From positions 1 through 64,000 of the forward strand of contig NZ_CALDPF010000050.1 of the NCBI RefSeq assembly GCF_937912035.1: DNA of 64,000 nucleotides, given 5' to 3'. Within the stretch, counting starts at the first letter, position 1. The number at the start of each line of letters is the position of its first letter. This document shows, one piece after another, positions 9,126 through 17,273 of the stretch. Source of the DNA: an uncultured Bacteroides sp. GTDB taxonomy: Bacteria; Bacteroidota; Bacteroidia; Bacteroidales; Bacteroidaceae. A program made the translations under genes and the position numbers. Below the pieces are notes generated by a model. It saw only the letters and a program-made list of their open reading frames with translations, did not search any database and was not told where the DNA came from.

Positions 9126-10640
9126 TTAGTATTTACTCAATTCCGTGTCAATTATACTTCTCAATTTCTCAGCCTTTTTCGGATATTTCTCTATTACATT
9201 ATTCTTCTCTGCAATATCATTCTTCAAACAATAAAGTTCACCTTTACTCTTTTGTTGTGAGTATTTTGAATTTTGTTTGGTATTTTGAATTCTGGGCATT
9301 ATAAATTTCCAGTCCCCCGTAGTTACGGCCAACTGATGAGCAGACTCTATAACATATTCACGTCCTTTTTTATCCTTACCCAATAACGCTTTCAATTGGT
9401 CAGAACTATCACCTGCAGCCCCTCTTGGAATATAAACGCCTACCAAAGCAGCCATAGAAGCAAATAAGTCTATATGAGAAATAAGGGCCTTAGAAGTCCC
9501 CTCTGCTATTCTTCCTTTCCAGCTTACAATAAAGGGGACACGTGTTCCGGCCTCATATATACTATATTTAGTACCTCTAAACTGAGCCCATGGCCTGTGA
9601 GAACCAAGAAGTTCCTTTGCCTGATCTTTATAGCCATCATCTATCACAGGACCATTATCACTTGTAAGGACTATCAAGGTATTCTCCAATATTCCATTAC
9701 GTTCCAATGCCTCAATTATTTGTCCAACTGTCCAATCAAACTGGAGAATAGCATCACCACGATAGCCCATACCACTCTTACCACGAAATCTTTCATGTGG
9801 ATATCTAGGAACATGTACGTCATTTGTTCCGACATACAGGAAAAATGACTTATCAGACTCCTTTTCAATAAACTGTACCGCCTTTGCTGTTATAGTATCA
9901 GCTATATTCTCATCCTTCCACAAAGCTCTACCTCCACCCTTCATATAGCCAATACGAGAAATGCCATTTACAATAGATTGATTATGTCCGTGTGACGGGT
10001 GTAACTTGGTTAGTAGTTCCGGATTATCCTTTCCTGTCGGCTCACCCGGAAAGTTTTTCTTATAACTTACATATATAGGATGATCCGAGTCATAATTGGC
10101 AACCCTTGTATTTTCTATCCATACACAGGGAACTCTATCACCGGTAGCAGCCATAAGATATGAATAATCAAACCCTATATCCTGAGGTCCCGGACTTATT
10201 GTACCATTCCAATCCTGTGTACCACTCTTGTCTCCAAGCCCCAGATGCCATTTTCCTATAGCACCGGTTTTATATCCTGCTAATTTAAACATATCTGCTA
10301 TTGTAATCTGTTCCGGACGTATAATCATACCTGCATCTCCAGGTGCAATACCAGTATCATCCCTTCTCCAACTATAACAACCCGTAAATAAAGAATATCT
10401 GGATGGAGTACTAGTTGCAGCAACAGAGTGAGCATCCGTAAAAAGAATTCCCATATTTGCCAGTCTGTCAACATTAGGTGTGTTAATTGTTTTCTCACCA
10501 TAGCAACTCAAATCACCATAGCCCAAATCATCAGCAACAATAAATATTACATTCGGAGTTTTCCTCTGTTCAGTAGCATAAACCTGCCCAACAGCAATTG
10601 TAGAAATAAAGGCTGTTGTAAAAAACTTAAAATCTTTCAT
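9126..10640 (-). CDS. S1-family sulfatase, Ser-type, secreted
   Basis: A signal peptide (MKDFKFFTTAFISTIAVGQVYA) is followed by the sulfatase start TPNVIFIVADDLGYGDLSCYG, in which the Asp pair binds calcium. The maturation motif is S77-T-P-S-R with the trailing LFTG, so Ser77 would be converted to formylglycine by an anaerobic maturase (anSME). Later conserved parts are GKWHLG, the His-containing NDVHVPR and the calcium-ligand LTSDNGP. The 504-residue length is normal for S1. It looks GALNS-like and is closer by eye to the sulfatase at 23470 than to the other four. It is the last gene of the minus-strand PUL and is separated from its upstream neighbour by 270 bp, so it may have its own promoter. 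Which sulfate ester it removes is unknown. Confidence 0.9.
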   Translation of the reverse strand: MKDFKFFTTAFISTIAVGQVYATEQRKTPNVIFIVADDLGYGDLSCYGEKTINTPNVDRLANMGILFTDAHSVAATSTPSRYSLFTGCYSWRRDDTGIAPGDAGMIIRPEQITIADMFKLAGYKTGAIGKWHLGLGDKSGTQDWNGTISPGPQDIGFDYSYLMAATGDRVPCVWIENTRVANYDSDHPIYVSYKKNFPGEPTGKDNPELLTKLHPSHGHNQSIVNGISRIGYMKGGGRALWKDENIADTITAKAVQFIEKESDKSFFLYVGTNDVHVPRYPHERFRGKSGMGYRGDAILQFDWTVGQIIEALERNGILENTLIVLTSDNGPVIDDGYKDQAKELLGSHRPWAQFRGTKYSIYEAGTRVPFIVSWKGRIAEGTSKALISHIDLFASMAALVGVYIPRGAAGDSSDQLKALLGKDKKGREYVIESAHQLAVTTGDWKFIMPRIQNTKQNSKYSQQKSKGELYCLKNDIAEKNNVIEKYPKKAEKLRSIIDTELSKY

Positions 10641-10910
10641 GGTATTCCTTTCCGTTTAAAACCCAAACAAAGTTGGATAATTCATTATTATTTAATTTAG
10701 TATTATAATTTTACATCAAGATATTAAGATGTTACATTGATAGAAGTATTTTTTAAAACAACATGATTTTAATATCAAAGTTAATTTTTATTTATAATGC
10801 ACTTAAGTTTCTAAAGTACAAAACTTGCAATTTAAAAGTAACAAAAAATGTATAAGACGATCTAAAAGAATTTATTCACATTTAAACTTTAATATAAATG
10901 AACAAAAAAT
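10641..10910. other. Intergenic region between two sulfatase genes
   Basis: These 270 AT-rich bases hold no gene. On the minus strand a TAACTTTG at 10776-10783 matches the Bacteroides -7 consensus TAnnTTTG, about 135 bp before the downstream sulfatase start. I found no -33 TTTG at the right spacing, so a separate promoter is possible but not secure. Confidence 0.35.
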
Positions 10911-12302
10911 TTATTTCTCATACGAAAAAAGCCAATTCTCATTCCTGATATGAGATTTGTTCATGATATTCTTTAAATCTTTTACAATTGCTGGATATAA
11001 AGAATATACATTTGCAATTTCAGAAGGATCAGCATTAAGATTATATAATTCGTAAACTTCTTCGTCTGGTTTATTAACATTTAATCTTATTAGTTTCCAT
11101 CTATCTTTAATAACGGCTTGTTTACCACCACGCTCATGAAACTCAAAATATAAATAATCGTGTTTTTTCTGTTTCCCATATCCCAACACTGTTGGCAAAT
11201 ATGAAATACCATCAATATTCTTTGGCTTTTCAACATTAATCAAATCACATACTGTTGGCATAAAATCCCAAAAAGTTGATTCATGGAAAGATATAGAACC
11301 AGGTTTTATGACAGCTGGCCAATGGATTATAAAAGGAGTTCTAATTCCACCTTCATATAAATCCCTTTTTATACCTCTAAATGGTCCGTTACTATCAAAA
11401 TACTTTGGATTGTGTCCTCCTTCTTCATGTGTTCCATTGTCAGAAGTAAATATTATAATCGTATTATCCAGAATATTTTTCTCTTTCAGGAGATTTATTA
11501 TACTTTGAACCCCATAGTCCAAACGTGTCACCATCGAAGCAAATGTAGTACGAGGTTTAGAACCTTTTCTATATTTTTTACCTTTTGTCGCAGGTTCATC
11601 AAATTTCCCATCATAATCGTAAAACTCATTTTCAGGTACTATTAAATGTTGATGAGGAATTGTTGGCGTTAAATAAAGGAAAAAAGGTTTATCATAGTTC
11701 TTGTTCAAAAAATTAAGAGCTTTTTCAATTATCAAATCATGTGAATAGACTTTATTGTCTAATATTATAGGATTATTATTTTCAAAAAGTTGATCAGGAT
11801 AATAATTATGTGCATTTGCTTGTCCTAAATATCCGAAAAAATAATCAAAGCCTTGATTATTAGGATGTCCTTCTCCAGACGGTCCCCCTAATCCCCATTT
11901 ACCTATACATGCTGTAGTATAATCCTTTATTTTGAAAATCTCACCTAATGTAATTTCCTCATCAGCCAAATTTAAATCATATTTACGATTATCTTTTCCT
12001 ATATATCCTTTATTACCTCTTATATAAGAATGTCCTGTATGTTTACCTGTTAATAAAGAGCATCTTGAAGGCGCACTAACTGTTGAGCCAGAATAATGTT
12101 GTGTAAACTTCATTCCATTATTAGCCAAATAATCTATAGCAGGTGTTTTAATTCTATCCTGTCCATAACAACCTAAATCTCCTATACCTAAATCATCAGC
12201 TAAAATAAAAATAACATTAGGAGTTTCCTTATTATTCTCAATAGTACCAGAGAATACAGGTAAACAATTTCCTGCAAATAACAATAAATAATATGGTTTC
12301 AT
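10911..12302 (-). CDS. S1-family sulfatase, Ser-type, secreted
   Basis: I start at the ATG at 12302, because MKPYYLLLFAGNCLPVFSG is a signal peptide; the longer frame to 12335 only adds 11 residues. The protein shows TPNVIFILADDLGIGDLGCYG, then QHYSGSTVSAPSRCSLLTG with Ser76 as the formylglycine precursor, then GHSYIRGN, GKWGLGGP, TPTIPHQHL and FTSDNGTHEEGGH. This N-terminal pattern resembles S1_16-type sulfatases, whose characterised members act on 4-sulfated galactose or GalNAc; that link is from memory and uncertain. A C-terminal sub-domain of about 100 residues ends with the usual ELYNLNADPSE. It is 324 bp downstream of the double esterase gene and 270 bp upstream of the last sulfatase. 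Confidence 0.9.
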   Translation of the reverse strand: MKPYYLLLFAGNCLPVFSGTIENNKETPNVIFILADDLGIGDLGCYGQDRIKTPAIDYLANNGMKFTQHYSGSTVSAPSRCSLLTGKHTGHSYIRGNKGYIGKDNRKYDLNLADEEITLGEIFKIKDYTTACIGKWGLGGPSGEGHPNNQGFDYFFGYLGQANAHNYYPDQLFENNNPIILDNKVYSHDLIIEKALNFLNKNYDKPFFLYLTPTIPHQHLIVPENEFYDYDGKFDEPATKGKKYRKGSKPRTTFASMVTRLDYGVQSIINLLKEKNILDNTIIIFTSDNGTHEEGGHNPKYFDSNGPFRGIKRDLYEGGIRTPFIIHWPAVIKPGSISFHESTFWDFMPTVCDLINVEKPKNIDGISYLPTVLGYGKQKKHDYLYFEFHERGGKQAVIKDRWKLIRLNVNKPDEEVYELYNLNADPSEIANVYSLYPAIVKDLKNIMNKSHIRNENWLFSYEK

Positions 12303-12626
12303 TTCTAATATAAGTTCATTAATATTTATAACCACAAATACTTCATTAAAATAGTCAAAATTAATATCACTGCAGAATATTTTAACTAAAGATGGTCAAA
12401 CCTATAAACAAGTAATATTAAATTGCACTAAATTTTCATGTAGAAAAATACCTATTTAAATCTGAAAAATATAGTTCTAAATCAAAATGGTAAAATAGTT
12501 AATATTTCATCAAATACACCAATAAGTAAATAAAAAAAGAAAAAGAATATTTTTTATAGCAATATATATTATTATCAACCCCCCATTTTATATATTCACC
12601 TTTATATAAAAAATCCATCAAAGTTC
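12303..12626. other. Intergenic region upstream of a sulfatase gene
   Basis: These 324 very AT-rich bases hold no gene. Two minus-strand matches to the Bacteroides -7 box occur: TAGGTTTG at 12397-12404 and TAATTTTG at 12356-12363. Such matches arise by chance in DNA this AT-rich, so they are weak candidates for a promoter of the downstream sulfatase. Confidence 0.3.
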
Positions 12627-14396
12627 TCAAAGTTTTTTTTGTCTACGTAAAAAATCTGCTATACGCTCTAACCATTCGTAACTTCCAGTTCCTGGATTAG
12701 CTTTTCTCTGAAAACAATGTTTGCGTAATGCTAAAGTATGAAGTTCAGACTGTATTCCCATACTACGCATTCTTTCCCAGACTTTTACAGAACCCATAGA
12801 AGAATACGTATCTGCATCTCCATGAATAAAAAGCATTGGGGAAGTCTTTATATCAAAACTAAAATCTGAAACTATAACATCATCATCATTATTTCCTTTA
12901 TTTGTATTTATACCATTAATACCATCTGTAAGTACATATGCCGGATAAATACCTATTCCCCATTGTACATTACATGGTATATTGTCAATTTCATCGATTG
13001 GAAGATATGATCTGTGTAAAGAAGAAGTAACTCCCATTAAAGTAAGGTGGCCACCAGCAGAACTTCCCATTATACCTATCTGGTTGGAATCTAGACCATA
13101 ATATGCAGCCTGAGAACGAACGACCCTGATTGCACGCTGTAAATCCTCCCATGCACTTATATGCTTTGGCAATCCTTTCGGACGAGGTGTCCTATATTTC
13201 AATGTTACCACAACCATCCCAAGTCTGTTCAGATATCTGCGAACAGGAGCAACCTCAAATTCATCCGGGTTATTATTCGTATATGCACCACCACTATATA
13301 TAATTTGTATAGATTTTGTTTTCAGTTCTTTCGGAAAGTGCCATTCAATATATGGAATGACCTGATGTCCTTGCATATTCGGTATCTTACCTATAGGCCA
13401 TATCGCTTGTTTGATAACATTTTTCCTGTCATCATCACTTTTATATCTGTCCATTATACTTTCTTCGGGACTAAGCTCTCCCATAATGCCTAATTGTCTA
13501 AGAAACTCTATTCCACATTCCAAACCATATACTCCATGATACATATCCGGATATATATGTAATTCAGAAGGTATATTCATCCTACGCAATTGCCTGTAAA
13601 TTAGCGTACTTCCATTAGGAGAATGCTCATCAGCCCCACCATGATGAAGGCTTATTGGACATGTTTTGTTATCGAAGTGAAAACACTCGGAAAGTTTTAC
13701 ATCAGGACCATACCCTTGCAACCATGCATGTGTGCCATTTTCACTGTCAGTAGTTACATAAACAGGAGAATTTATTATTGCAAAATTTAAATGGCAAGAT
13801 ATAGAATCAATTTTATCTATCGGCTCATAAGATCTACTCTGAGAATTAGTAGACAATAATAAAGCTAAATGTGAGCCGGCAGACATTGATACCACACCTA
13901 TTTTTTCAGGATCAAACCCTCGTTTCACTGACTCATTCCTTATTAAACGAACAGCTCTTTGCCCATCTTCCCAAGCTGTTTTATAAAAAGGAATTCCTTC
14001 TGGACGTGGAGTACGATATACCAGATTCACACATTGAAAACCAAGATTAGAGAATATTCCATACCATGATTTTATCATTGAGATATCACATCCTGTATTA
14101 TATTCTTCACCAGATATAAATACTATACACGCTCCATTTGTTACAGCAGGCTTATCAAACCATTTTATATAAGCTATGTTGTCTTCTTTTAAATTAAATT
14201 CCAAAGGGTTAGCTCCTTCTGATATAACAACAGTTTGATGTGACTGACTATCAGGCATTTTATTATCCGGCCATAACCTTTGTAATTCACTCGCATTACA
14301 CGGTAATAAAAATAACAACAATGAAAACATTAATGCTGCATTTGTTCGCTTTAAATATTTAAACGACAACAATACCATTTGTATATTCATAATCAA
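12627..14396 (-). CDS. Secreted protein with two fused alpha/beta-hydrolase (esterase) domains
   Basis: The 589 residues contain two homologous BD-FAE/esterase-lipase domains, about 40-305 and 325-585, after a hydrophobic signal region (about residues 20-33). Shared landmarks appear twice: YRTPRPEG/YRTPRPKG, AWEDGQRAVR/AWEDLQRAIR, SMSAGSHL/GSSAGGHL and HHGGADEHS/IHGDADTYS. Domain 1 has candidate Ser172, Asp256 and His287, but its elbow is S-M-S-A-G instead of G-x-S-x-G. Domain 2 has Ser446, Asp529 and His560 in a canonical elbow. Such proteins remove acetyl or other acyl groups from glycans. The gene lies between the GH2 pair and the terminal sulfatases, so it probably de-esterifies the same glycan. 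Whether both domains are active is unknown. Confidence 0.8.
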   Translation of the reverse strand: MIMNIQMVLLSFKYLKRTNAALMFSLLLFLLPCNASELQRLWPDNKMPDSQSHQTVVISEGANPLEFNLKEDNIAYIKWFDKPAVTNGACIVFISGEEYNTGCDISMIKSWYGIFSNLGFQCVNLVYRTPRPEGIPFYKTAWEDGQRAVRLIRNESVKRGFDPEKIGVVSMSAGSHLALLLSTNSQSRSYEPIDKIDSISCHLNFAIINSPVYVTTDSENGTHAWLQGYGPDVKLSECFHFDNKTCPISLHHGGADEHSPNGSTLIYRQLRRMNIPSELHIYPDMYHGVYGLECGIEFLRQLGIMGELSPEESIMDRYKSDDDRKNVIKQAIWPIGKIPNMQGHQVIPYIEWHFPKELKTKSIQIIYSGGAYTNNNPDEFEVAPVRRYLNRLGMVVVTLKYRTPRPKGLPKHISAWEDLQRAIRVVRSQAAYYGLDSNQIGIMGSSAGGHLTLMGVTSSLHRSYLPIDEIDNIPCNVQWGIGIYPAYVLTDGINGINTNKGNNDDDVIVSDFSFDIKTSPMLFIHGDADTYSSMGSVKVWERMRSMGIQSELHTLALRKHCFQRKANPGTGSYEWLERIADFLRRQKKL

Positions 14397-14521
14397 TTTA
14401 TAAACTATTTTAAATTATTATCAAATATATTATTTTCATATGATAAGAAAAATGACTTATCCAACAATAAAGTTTTTTCACATACTTATTAAATTATAAT
14501 ACCCGATATTATATTTATCTT

Positions 14522-17191
14522 TTAGTCATTAATACCAACACCAAACTGTAGCTGTTGTTTCTCAACCTCTTTTACCTTAAGTTGGTTTAACTCCTTTCGC
14601 AATCTGATGATTTCTTTTTCTTGTTCACTCTTCTTGGGATTATCATTGTAAAACTTATTATCAACAATTTCCGAATTAAGATCCTTCTCTGAATATAATT
14701 CACGCTTATCACTTTCAAAAGTTTCAAATTCTATTGTACCTTCCAAAGGTCTCGACTCTCCAGGAACATCCAATGATGCTGTGAGTTTTATCGAGCCCTG
14801 CCTGTTTGTGGCCTGTACAAGAGCAACGGCACTTCCCCATTCAATCTTTTGCGGATTAACTCCTGCGACTTCACCCCCCAATAAATGCCCTTCACCCTCA
14901 ATACTAAACCGTATCATTGAGTTGTTCAGACGTTTTACATTTCCGTTCTTATCCACAATTTCTGCTATAACAGTTATAACATCTGAACCGTCAGCTCGCA
15001 ATGCCAGTGTTTCACTGTCTAAATGCAATTTTATATGGTCAGCTTGACCGGCAGGATATTTCTTATGTACCGCAACGACTTTTCCGTCCATCAAACCCTC
15101 GGCAAGGAGATATGCCTGATTATGTTTTTTAGAGCGTGCCATACTTTTCCATTCCATAAAATTAAATGCATTTTCAAATTTTATTATCGGAGAAGGCATT
15201 CCCTTATGTGTTTTGTCCTTTTTATAAGTATACACCTTACCACCTTCAAATACTGTAAGACGCACTTCGTCACAATTAGAATACACTGTAATGTCTCTAG
15301 GAGAGAACGGGGTTAATTCATTGGCTATATATATCATAGGGCCATTATCCGCTATGAGCTCTGTTTTTTCCGGTGAGCGCTGTGACATGAACATGTAATA
15401 AGAAGTTTTTGGCTGACGAAAAGCATCCATTATTCCCCCATAGAAAGGATCTGCATGATAGCCGCGCTGATGGTCAAATGAATGCCAGAAGCATGCACCA
15501 ACAATCTGAGAAGGTTTCTGGCATATCGTCTCATAACAAAGGATAGGATAATCCTCTATATAATATGGGTTAGCATAATGCTCCGCCTGAACAAGCATTG
15601 GAATTTCACCCCATTCCCGTGACACACGACTGTCAGAGTTGTGGGCATTCCAATCGTCTACATTATCACCCCATTCTCTGATGAAATAAGTCTTGTCTGT
15701 ACGAAGTTTGCTTTCGATTGGTCTAAGAAGGAGAGGATAATAACTGTCACCATTGGCTCCATGGTCACATGCCGCTATACTATATGGATATGGATATTCT
15801 TCTTCACATATTTCAAGGGCTTTTTTGGCAAAATAATCTGGATAGTTCGTTTCATTCAATATTGGTTCCCAAAAGAACAGAGACGCATGATTTCTGTGAA
15901 TACGGATCATGTTACGAATATCGGAATATATCCTTTCTGCAAATATCGGTTCTTTATTCCAGAACTGCCATCCAGGAACTTCTACAAGGGCAAACAATCC
16001 AAGTTCGTCACAAGCATCCATAAATGCAGGATCAATAACATAATGTGTTCTTATAACCTTTAAACCTGCATCACGAAGTTTTTTTGCATCTCTCCACTGT
16101 AGTGAATTAGGAAGAGCATTTCCCAATACTGCAAAATCCTGATGGCGGTTGGTACCCATTATTTTGCCATTATAAGGTTTACCATTTATCCAAAGGCCAT
16201 CTGTTTGCTTAAACTCAATACTTCTTATTCCTATCCTACGTCTATATCCGTCAATGACATTTCCTTTATTATCTTCTATGATAATATCCAGATTATAAAG
16301 ATACGGATTCTCAGGACTCCACAAATTGGGACTTTCAATAAACATTGAGCACAGAGTATGCTTTGCCTTACCTGAAGATAAACTTATTTGTTTACTTTTC
16401 TTACTGACCAAATTATTATTTCTGTCTTTAAGAGAAAAAAAGACATTAACAGATGTAGATTTACTGGAAGAGTTACGGATATGGGCCTTAATATTAACTT
16501 CTGCATTTTTATCAGATACCTTGTCATAAGACACAAATACTCCTCCACCAGCAATCTCATTTTCGTAGTTGGCATCAGTAATGAAGACATCGTTATGAAC
16601 TATCAACCAACAATCACGATATATACCTCCAAAATACGTAAAATCCAACAGACTCTGAGATTTACCAACAGGATAGAGAGGGTCGTCACTATTATCTGCC
16701 TTTACAGCAATAACATTCTCTTTACCATATTTCAAATAGTCAGTCACATCAACTATAATTGGAAGATATCCTCCATAGTGTTTTTTTATCAGTTTGCCAT
16801 TGAGATAAACCTCCGACTTTCCCATTATTGCCTCAAAATGAAGAAAAATTTTCTTTCCTATAAATGACTCCTCAGGTGTAAAACGCTTTCTGTACCAAAC
16901 GATTCCTTGGTAATTGGCACAACCACTAGATTCAATCGGAAGATATTCCAAACCATGAGGAACTGATACTGTTTCCCAGGACGAATCATCAAAGTCCAAT
17001 GCATAAGGAATGCCAAGCACATCACCCTTATAGAACCTCCATGCCAGATTCATTGAATACACATATCTGCCAGTTCCTGGCAATTCATAAAATCCAGCAG
17101 TTGAAAAATTTGCATAATCAGCCGATGAAATATTTAAAGATAAAGACAGCAATAACAATATTATAAAATATTTTATATACATATAGTACAA
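14522..17191 (-). CDS. GH2 family glycoside hydrolase with C-terminal coiled-coil tail (paralog A)
   Basis: An 889-residue secreted protein (hydrophobic signal in residues 6-23) with the GH2 plan: sugar-binding beta-sandwich (about 30-195, including GIVWYRKRF and GKSEVYLNG), immunoglobulin-like domain (about 205-320), TIM barrel (about 325-620) and C-terminal beta domains. The predicted acid/base is Glu447 in EPILNE and the nucleophile is Glu506 in FIREWGD. GH2 enzymes include beta-galactosidases, beta-glucuronidases and beta-mannosidases; I cannot choose. In the barrel the usual RSxHYP motif is altered to RTHYVID, one residue shorter than in paralog B. The last 40 residues form a charged heptad-like coiled coil ending QQLQFG. 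It is 82 bp downstream of paralog B and likely cotranscribed. Confidence 0.88.
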   Translation of the reverse strand: MYYMYIKYFIILLLLSLSLNISSADYANFSTAGFYELPGTGRYVYSMNLAWRFYKGDVLGIPYALDFDDSSWETVSVPHGLEYLPIESSGCANYQGIVWYRKRFTPEESFIGKKIFLHFEAIMGKSEVYLNGKLIKKHYGGYLPIIVDVTDYLKYGKENVIAVKADNSDDPLYPVGKSQSLLDFTYFGGIYRDCWLIVHNDVFITDANYENEIAGGGVFVSYDKVSDKNAEVNIKAHIRNSSSKSTSVNVFFSLKDRNNNLVSKKSKQISLSSGKAKHTLCSMFIESPNLWSPENPYLYNLDIIIEDNKGNVIDGYRRRIGIRSIEFKQTDGLWINGKPYNGKIMGTNRHQDFAVLGNALPNSLQWRDAKKLRDAGLKVIRTHYVIDPAFMDACDELGLFALVEVPGWQFWNKEPIFAERIYSDIRNMIRIHRNHASLFFWEPILNETNYPDYFAKKALEICEEEYPYPYSIAACDHGANGDSYYPLLLRPIESKLRTDKTYFIREWGDNVDDWNAHNSDSRVSREWGEIPMLVQAEHYANPYYIEDYPILCYETICQKPSQIVGACFWHSFDHQRGYHADPFYGGIMDAFRQPKTSYYMFMSQRSPEKTELIADNGPMIYIANELTPFSPRDITVYSNCDEVRLTVFEGGKVYTYKKDKTHKGMPSPIIKFENAFNFMEWKSMARSKKHNQAYLLAEGLMDGKVVAVHKKYPAGQADHIKLHLDSETLALRADGSDVITVIAEIVDKNGNVKRLNNSMIRFSIEGEGHLLGGEVAGVNPQKIEWGSAVALVQATNRQGSIKLTASLDVPGESRPLEGTIEFETFESDKRELYSEKDLNSEIVDNKFYNDNPKKSEQEKEIIRLRKELNQLKVKEVEKQQLQFGVGIND

Positions 17192-17273
17192 TTTTATTTA
17201 TGATAATTGATATATATATAATTTTAGCGGTAAAAATTTACATAATTTGATACAAAAAAATCATGTAAGATCC

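Noticed and set aside
14781..16867. Several plus-strand frames of 70-160 codons opposite the GH2 gene
   Set aside because: All lie inside the clearly coding minus-strand GH2 gene and show no protein features.
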